Source: an uncultured Bacteroidales bacterium (GTDB taxonomy: Bacteria; Bacteroidota; Bacteroidia; Bacteroidales; CAIWKO01). Taken from it: 64,000 nt of DNA. The first letter of the stretch is position 1; each line of letters opens with the position of its first letter. The notes under the pieces are model-generated. The model saw only the letters and a list, made by a program, of their open reading frames with translations. It was not told where the DNA came from and ran no database searches. Of this stretch, positions 58,820 through 64,000 are shown one piece after another. The position numbers and the translations under genes are program-made. Where the stretch lies: assembly GCA_903913285.1 (NCBI GenBank), contig CAIWKO010000009.1:1-64000 (forward strand). Reading direction: 5' to 3'.

Positions 58820-59211
58820 AGTGAAATGTTTTTTAAGCTAATAGTTTATTTTCTGAGTGCTAAGGTAGGAAAAGTTTGTGAGATAGGCGATTTGCGAATA
58901 GCAATTTGGTTTCAGCAATAGCCTCTATTTTTGCCTTTGGGTCTGGATTTTTTAATAAAAGATAAAATATGGACAATCAGTAAATAAAGTCGGAAAGCAG
59001 TTTTAGAAAAGCACTTGAAAATTGAAAAAAGACGTCCATTGTTGGAAACGGAACATCCATCGACATAATGAACTGTTAAAGCCGGATAAAATGAATTTTG
59101 ATAAAATAATAATGTAATGCAATTAGTAAAAGTTATTGCAAACTTTATATCTTTAAACCAAATTTTTTGTAAGAATAAGTCGTTAATAGAGAATTAAAAT
59201 AAATTCCAAAA
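58820..59211. other. 392-base divergent intergenic region
   Basis: The two flanking genes diverge, so both promoters should lie here. No exact TAnnTTTG element was found. TTATATCTTTAAACC near 59145 is the nearest approach for the rightward gene. No gene, repeat or strong hairpin was recognised. Confidence 0.4.
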
Positions 59212-59727
59212 ATGAAAAAGATAATAATAATTGTACTCGCCCTGGCAACTTCGTTCGGTTTGGGATATGGGTTTAATACATTGATATCAAAGCATCCGGA
59301 CAATCAGGTAAAGCTGAAGCGGGTGACCGGTATAGGAGGAATATTTTTTAAATGTAAAGATCCCGAAAAAATAAAAGAGTGGTATAAAATTCATCTGGGC
59401 TTAAACACCGACCAATATGGAACAAGCTTTGAATGGCGGCAAGCTATGGATTCCACAAAAAAGGGTTATACACAATGGACCCCATTCAGCGACAATACAA
59501 AATATTTTGAACCTTCGGCTAAGGACTTTATGATTAATTACAGAGTAGCCAATTTAAAAGCGCTGGTTATGGAGTTGAAAAAAGAGAACGTGACGATATT
59601 GGATACAATTGAAACCTACGACTACGGGAAATTTGTGCATATTATGGACATCGAAGGGAACAAAATAGAACTGTGGGAGCCGGTGGATGTTGTTTACGAC
59701 AAGATTGACGGGGGAAGAACGAAATAA
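59212..59727 (+). CDS. Membrane-anchored or exported VOC (glyoxalase-like) protein, 171 aa
   Basis: An N-terminal helix (IIIIVLALATSFGLGYGFNTL) precedes a VOC fold: VTGIGGIFFKCKDPEKIKEWYKIHLGLNTDQYGTSFEW, DFMINYRVANLKALVMELKKENVTILDTIETYDYGKFVHIMDIEGNKIELWEPV. The last GNKIELWEP supplies the metal-site Glu typical of VOC proteins. Most VOC proteins are cytoplasmic, so the exported form is unusual. The substrate is unknown. It is a single gene between two divergent or opposed units. Confidence 0.78.
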   Translation: MKKIIIIVLALATSFGLGYGFNTLISKHPDNQVKLKRVTGIGGIFFKCKDPEKIKEWYKIHLGLNTDQYGTSFEWRQAMDSTKKGYTQWTPFSDNTKYFEPSAKDFMINYRVANLKALVMELKKENVTILDTIETYDYGKFVHIMDIEGNKIELWEPVDVVYDKIDGGRTK

Positions 59728-59756
59728 AAATTAACAACGTTAAAGTGCTGCAGTAA

Positions 59757-62700
59757 CTAAGATCTGCTGTTATTCTTGTCCACTTCTAATATCCTCCCCA
59801 ACCCCTGCAAACCATCCGACACCCGCTTAATATTGCCGATCACCATAATGAGTTTGTTGTTGGCTTCCTTCAATCGACAAAAACGCGGGTTTTCTTTCAC
59901 GAATGAGAGGATTGAGGTGAACACACCCGACTGATAGTATCCCGATTCAGGATTACTCACAAAATAAGCTTTCATTTGTTGTTCTTTCAGCACAATCTTT
60001 TCCAAACCTAAAGTTGTTGCCATCCAACGCAGGCGCAGGGTGTTCATCAATTCCTGGGTTTGCGGAGGTACGGGCCCGAAACGGTCGATGAGCATATTCT
60101 GATAAGCCAGCAGGTTTTCTTCCGTGTTGATACTGTCGAGTTCTTTGTATAAAATCAGGCGTTCGGATATGTTCGAAACATAATGGTCGGGTATCAATAC
60201 TTCCAGATCGGTTTCTATCTGGCAATCTTTCACAAAGTCTTTTTGTTCGGCTTGGGTTTCGGTGTATAGGTCCTTAAATTCATTTTGCTTCAGTTCGAAC
60301 AGGGCTTCGTCCAATATTTTCTGATACATCTCGAATCCTATCTCCGAAATAAACCCGCTTTGCTCGGCACCCAAAATGTTTCCCGCACCCCGTATATCTA
60401 GGTCGCGCATGGCAATATTGAAACCGCTGCCAAGCTCTGAGAATTCTTCAATCGTCTTCAATCGTTTCCGGGCATCTTCGGTTAGCACCGACATAGGCGG
60501 TGCCAACAGGTAGCAGAAGGCTTTTTTGTTGGTCCGGCCCACACGTCCGCGCAACTGGTGCAGGTCGCTCAGGCCATAGTTCTGTGCTTCGTTTATGATG
60601 ATGGTGTTCACGTTGGCAATGTCCAGTCCCGATTCTATGATGGTGGTCGAAACCAACACATCATATTGTCCGTCGATAAAATCGAGCATGATCTGTTCCA
60701 GCACATGTCCTTCCAATTGCCCGTGCCCGATTGCAACCCGTATGCCGGGGCAGAGTTTCGTAAGCAGTTCGGCAATTTCGTGTATGTTATGAATACGGTT
60801 GTGCACAAAAAACACCTGACCACCCCGCGATATTTCGTACATAACCGCGTCGCGTATGCTGGTTTCGTTAAACACGTGCAACTCGGTCTGTATCGGATAG
60901 CGGTTGGGTGGGGGCGTGGCAATGATGCTCAGGTCGCGGGCACCCATCAGCGAAAACTGTAGCGTTCGCGGAATAGGAGTGGCTGTGAGCGTAAGCGTAT
61001 CCACATTCACTTTCAGGTGACGAAGTTTTTCTTTGGTTGCCACGCCGAATTTCTGTTCTTCGTCTATCACCAGCAAGCCGAGGTCTTTATACAATACATC
61101 TTTACTTATAAGCCTGTGTGTTCCTATCAAAATGTCTATTCGTCCTTCTTTAAGTTGTTTCAGTATCTCAGTCTGTTGTTTCGCCGAGCGGAAACGGTTG
61201 ATGTATTCCACCTTACACGGGAATTCTGTCAAACGGTCGCTAAAGGTTTTGTAATGCTGCAAAGCCAAAATGGTGGTAGGCACCAACACCGCCACCTGTT
61301 TGCTGTCGCTCACCGCTTTGAATGCAGCCCGTATGGCCACTTCCGTCTTCCCAAAACCCACATCGCCACATATCAGGCGGTCCATCGGGAAATCGGCTTC
61401 CATATCTTTTTTCACATCCGCGGTCGATTTAATCTGGTCGGGTGTATCCTGATAAATAAAAGAAGCTTCCAACTCGTGTTGCAAATAATTGTCGGGCGGG
61501 TAGGCATGTCCATGGGCGGCACGGCGTTCCGCATACAGTTTTATCAGGTCTTTCGCAATATCCTTTACCCGTTCTTTGGTTTTTGTTTTGAGCTTGTTCC
61601 AGGCATTCGATCCCAGCCGGTTCAGCGTCGGCGGTGTGCCTTCCTTGCTCACGTACTTCGAAATGCGGTGCAGCGAATGTATGCTCACATACAGCAGATC
61701 CTGGTTGTCGTAAACCAGTTTGATGGCTTCCTGGTGTTTGCCGTTCACTTCAATGCGTTCCAGGCCGGCATAACGCCCCACGCCGTGGTCGATATGCGTA
61801 ATATAATCGCCGGGTTGCAGGTTGTAAATTTCTTTCAGCGTCACTGCTTCGCGGCTGCTGTAGTTATCTTTCAGGCGGAAACGGTGATAACGGTCAAAAA
61901 TCTGATGGTCCGTGTAGCAACATATCTTCGTGCCTTTATCAATAAAACCTTCGTGCAACGAAGTGTTTACAATTGTAAAATCAAGCCTCTCAGCCGTCTT
62001 CCGCGTTTTCAGTATATCCTCTATAATGGTCGAAATACGTTCCGACTGGCTTTTCGAATCCGAAAAAATAAAGTTCTCAAACCCCTTCCCGGTATTTTCA
62101 GCCAGTTGTTGTATCAGCAGGTCGAAGTTTTTGTTGAACGAAGGCTGGGGCGAAGTATCAAACTCAAACGTGTTGGTAGCCGCAAACAAAAAATGCGTTC
62201 CGAATTCTATCAGCGAAAAATCCAACACCTGCTTACGCAGCGTTTCGCTGTCCGAAAACAACTCCTGAGGCTCCGGATTGATGCCTTTGTCGTTCGAATA
62301 GGATAAGTATTCCGCTGCTTTGCAGTAAAGCATATCCACCTGTTCGAAGGTCAGCGAAGCATCCTCAAACCACAACACCGCCTGCTTGCGTATATATTCC
62401 GGCAACGAAACTTTCGATTTGAAAAGCTCTGCATTCTGCGAATCGGGCACTATTTTAATATGGTCCAGCTTCTCAACCGAGAGTTGCGTCGAGGGTTCAA
62501 ACGTGCGTATCGATTCCACTTCGTCGCCGAAGAGTTCTATGCGGTAAGGGTTTTCGTTCGAATACGAATACACGTCTATAATGCCGCCCCTAACCGCGAA
62601 CTGCCCCGGCTCCACCACGAAATCAACCCGCTCAAACTGGTATTCCGTCAGCATTTCGGTGATAAAATCAACCGAAAGCTTCTCGCCCGTTTTCAAACGC

Positions 62701-63152
62701 AGAGTGTTCTTGTCGAAAAAACTTTGTGCCACCACTTTTTCCAGCAGCGCGTCGGGGTAGGTCACCATAATCAGGCGCTTTTTGCCCGTTTGCAGTTTGT
62801 TCAGCACTTCGGTGCGCAGCAGCACTGCCGTGTTGTCTATCTTTTCAAAGTTCTTCGGATGCTTATACGACGAAGGGAAAAACAGCACCGTTTTCTTAAA
62901 AAACTTCACGTCCCCCTCGCCAAAAATATTCTCCAGGTCGTTAAAAAAATAAGCTGCCGATTCTTTGTCGGGCATCACCACCAGTTGGCTCTTGTCCGAA
63001 TGTCGAAACACCGATGCCACCGCCAAAGCCTTCACCGAGCCGCTCAATCCGCCGAGTTGAACCCGGGCAATGCTGTCGGCCGATGTAAGCGAAGCTATCT
63101 GTCCAAACGCCGCTGATTGTTGGTATTTTACTATAATTTCGTCCAGATTCAA
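59757..63152 (-). CDS. mfd: Transcription-repair coupling factor, 1131 aa
   Basis: The domains are clear: UvrB-homology/D1-D2 region, the CarD-like RNA polymerase-interacting domain (LQPGDYITHIDHGVGRYAGLERIEVNGKHQEAIKLVYDNQDLLYVSIHSLHRISKYV), translocase motif I (ICGDVGFGKTEVAIRAAF), motif II (VIDEEQKFGV) and TATPIPRTLQF. Motifs V/VI include STTIIESGLDI and LHQLRGRVGR, and the TRCF C-terminal domain follows. Mfd removes stalled RNA polymerase and recruits UvrA. The start at 63152 is a TTG (RLNLDEIIVKYQQ); the Met-started frame at 63230 contains the promoter element at 63174-63167. Confidence 0.92.
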   Translation of the reverse strand: MNLDEIIVKYQQSAAFGQIASLTSADSIARVQLGGLSGSVKALAVASVFRHSDKSQLVVMPDKESAAYFFNDLENIFGEGDVKFFKKTVLFFPSSYKHPKNFEKIDNTAVLLRTEVLNKLQTGKKRLIMVTYPDALLEKVVAQSFFDKNTLRLKTGEKLSVDFITEMLTEYQFERVDFVVEPGQFAVRGGIIDVYSYSNENPYRIELFGDEVESIRTFEPSTQLSVEKLDHIKIVPDSQNAELFKSKVSLPEYIRKQAVLWFEDASLTFEQVDMLYCKAAEYLSYSNDKGINPEPQELFSDSETLRKQVLDFSLIEFGTHFLFAATNTFEFDTSPQPSFNKNFDLLIQQLAENTGKGFENFIFSDSKSQSERISTIIEDILKTRKTAERLDFTIVNTSLHEGFIDKGTKICCYTDHQIFDRYHRFRLKDNYSSREAVTLKEIYNLQPGDYITHIDHGVGRYAGLERIEVNGKHQEAIKLVYDNQDLLYVSIHSLHRISKYVSKEGTPPTLNRLGSNAWNKLKTKTKERVKDIAKDLIKLYAERRAAHGHAYPPDNYLQHELEASFIYQDTPDQIKSTADVKKDMEADFPMDRLICGDVGFGKTEVAIRAAFKAVSDSKQVAVLVPTTILALQHYKTFSDRLTEFPCKVEYINRFRSAKQQTEILKQLKEGRIDILIGTHRLISKDVLYKDLGLLVIDEEQKFGVATKEKLRHLKVNVDTLTLTATPIPRTLQFSLMGARDLSIIATPPPNRYPIQTELHVFNETSIRDAVMYEISRGGQVFFVHNRIHNIHEIAELLTKLCPGIRVAIGHGQLEGHVLEQIMLDFIDGQYDVLVSTTIIESGLDIANVNTIIINEAQNYGLSDLHQLRGRVGRTNKKAFCYLLAPPMSVLTEDARKRLKTIEEFSELGSGFNIAMRDLDIRGAGNILGAEQSGFISEIGFEMYQKILDEALFELKQNEFKDLYTETQAEQKDFVKDCQIETDLEVLIPDHYVSNISERLILYKELDSINTEENLLAYQNMLIDRFGPVPPQTQELMNTLRLRWMATTLGLEKIVLKEQQMKAYFVSNPESGYYQSGVFTSILSFVKENPRFCRLKEANNKLIMVIGNIKRVSDGLQGLGRILEVDKNNSRS

Positions 63153-63166
63153 ACGGAAGTTTTTTG

Positions 63167-63174
63167 CAAAGGTA
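63167..63174 (-). promoter_or_regulatory. TACCTTTG -7 element of mfd
   Basis: TACCTTTGC on the minus strand is 14 bases upstream of the proposed TTG start at 63152, so transcripts would begin after the Met-initiated alternative. Confidence 0.55.
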
Positions 63175-63232
63175 AAAATAATGCAGATAAAAGCTGAAAG
63201 CTTAAAGTTGAAAATAAACCTTCCATTCATTT

Positions 63233-63330
63233 GGGCGTGCCCCTCCTTCGTCGGGTCGGGCTTTTCGTTTCAAGTCCTCGCTACGCTGCGGGCTTTACAC
63301 TCCAATCCCTCACGCGGCGGCCAACAGCAG
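63233..63330. repeat. GC-rich intergenic segment resembling a dispersed repeat
   Basis: The segment CGTCGGGTCGGGCTTTTCG...CTACGCTGCGGGCTTTACACTCC...CCCTCACG is much more GC-rich than its surroundings and lacks coding character. I have a recollection of closely similar sequence between genes in other Bacteroidota, but cannot confirm it. It is followed by TTTAATCAA-type AT-rich spacer. Confidence 0.35.
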
Positions 63331-63485
63331 GCCATTTAATCAACTTCACGTCGCCAATCAATCATTCCAATCATTTAATCAATTTAATCAGCGGTTCCGA
63401 CAATTTTTCCCAGCCCTGTATGGGCGACATATTGCTAGCCAGAGGCTTATTCTTCAAAGTAGATATTTCTAAATGCTAAAAAATA

Positions 63486-63998
63486 TTATTTGCCGGAAAT
63501 TATTATTAAATCGTACAAACTTCTATTTAATTCCCAATTTCCATCTTTAGGTTGCTCAAATATAACAAATGATTTTTTTGGCATTTTTGATTTTAGCAAT
63601 AAGTATTTATTAATATCCATGAAAACTTCAGGATCTTTTATAATCCAATTTTTATAAGATCTAAAATCATAAAAAGGAAAAAAACTTGCAATATTATTCT
63701 TTAATTCACAAAGCTGGCTAACAAATGGCGCGTAATTAAACATATATCCATCGCAAGGAATATACTTCTTGAGAATATGTCTATAGCCAAATAATCCAAT
63801 TGATCGTAATGAATCATTTTCAACAAATTCAACAAAATTTTTATATAATAATTTTTCTCTCTCATTATAGCAAGAAGTAACATTCTTAGCATCTCTACAA
63901 TTTGAATATCTCATCATTTTAAATGAAATCAGACACCTAACTGCATCATCATATTTGTCTTTAAATAAAGACTTATATCTATTGGAATTGTTTACCAA
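63486..63998 (-). CDS. Hypothetical protein, partial at the right edge, at least 170 aa
   Basis: The frame reads leftwards and ends at 63486. The first in-frame start visible (TTG at 63998) is at the window edge, so the gene probably continues beyond it. The product is helical, rich in Lys, Asn, Phe and Tyr, with RYSNCRDAKNVTSCYNEREKLLYKNFVEF, FVSQLCELKNNIASFFPFYDFRSYKNW and SFVIFEQPKDGNWEL. No family is recognised. Base composition is very AT-rich, unlike mfd next to it, which suggests recent acquisition. Confidence 0.5.
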   Translation of the reverse strand: MVNNSNRYKSLFKDKYDDAVRCLISFKMMRYSNCRDAKNVTSCYNEREKLLYKNFVEFVENDSLRSIGLFGYRHILKKYIPCDGYMFNYAPFVSQLCELKNNIASFFPFYDFRSYKNWIIKDPEVFMDINKYLLLKSKMPKKSFVIFEQPKDGNWELNRSLYDLIIISGK

Positions 63999-64000
63999 AT

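Noticed and set aside
61017-62306. 429-residue frame antisense to mfd
   Set aside because: It is a long shadow of the mfd coding sequence on the other strand; mfd is unmistakable and the antisense product has no recognisable family.

Overview
The window is a chromosomal segment of a Bacteroidota bacterium. The evidence is consistent across the whole window. Seven predicted proteins carry type IX secretion (T9SS) C-terminal domains, six of type A and one of type B. There are three TonB-type outer-membrane receptors with carboxypeptidase-like N-terminal domains. Lipoproteins have a Cys-Lys/Ser-rich start. Many genes have the Bacteroidota promoter -7 element TAnnTTTG (often TACTTTTG or TATTTTTG). 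Several anaerobe-type iron-sulfur proteins suggest an anaerobic or facultative life. Most of the window is moderately AT-rich, and 17-20.5 kb and the last 500 bases are markedly more so.

Layout. 0-7.7 kb: a lipoprotein, a TPR protein, then an ECF sigma/anti-sigma operon with two metal-sensor-like periplasmic proteins, a DUF302 protein and an outer-membrane beta-barrel receptor. 7.7-10.9 kb: a second TonB receptor and partner. 11-15.6 kb: housekeeping genes (ribosomal protein L28, CinA, universal stress protein, nucleoside phosphorylase, PfkB kinase). 15.7-17.1 kb: a small conserved protein and a precise 21-bp tandem array. 17.1-26 kb: an accessory stretch of mostly single-gene units, several separated by copies of a conserved intergenic element that joins a hairpin to a promoter. 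26-30.4 kb: a divergent Crp/Fnr regulator and a four-gene operon (solitary ABC ATPase, G3E-type GTPase, cysteine desulfurase, Fe-S protein). A 19-bp palindrome lies between the two divergent promoters. 30.8-33.8 kb: an ECF sigma factor, an unusual inner-membrane-segment plus PorP/SprF-like barrel protein, and a type B T9SS lipoprotein. 33.8-43.7 kb: a secreted subtilase and a probable extracellular nucleic-acid utilisation locus (EEP nuclease, TonB receptor, DUF5689 lipoprotein, endonuclease I). 43.8-44.9 kb: a second, degenerate 21-bp array, a duplicated 3' end of the tmRNA gene, and ssrA itself. 45-51.7 kb: AcpH, HutU, dihydroorotase and a polyprenol-phosphate mannosyltransferase. 51.8-58.8 kb: two tandem OB-fold T9SS proteins, a small c-type haem protein and a PNGase F-like protein with a LamG insertion. 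59-64 kb: a membrane-anchored VOC protein, Mfd, and a partial gene at the right edge.

The best candidates for an undescribed system are the Fnr-like/ABC/G3E/NifS/Fe-S locus (read here as a metallocofactor assembly module with its own redox-type regulator), the sigma factor/barrel-fusion/type B cargo operon (read as a surface-signalling or cargo-export circuit), and the repeated hairpin-promoter elements that give the 17-26 kb stretch a cassette-like structure. All functions are inferred from sequence features and family knowledge. No search was run.
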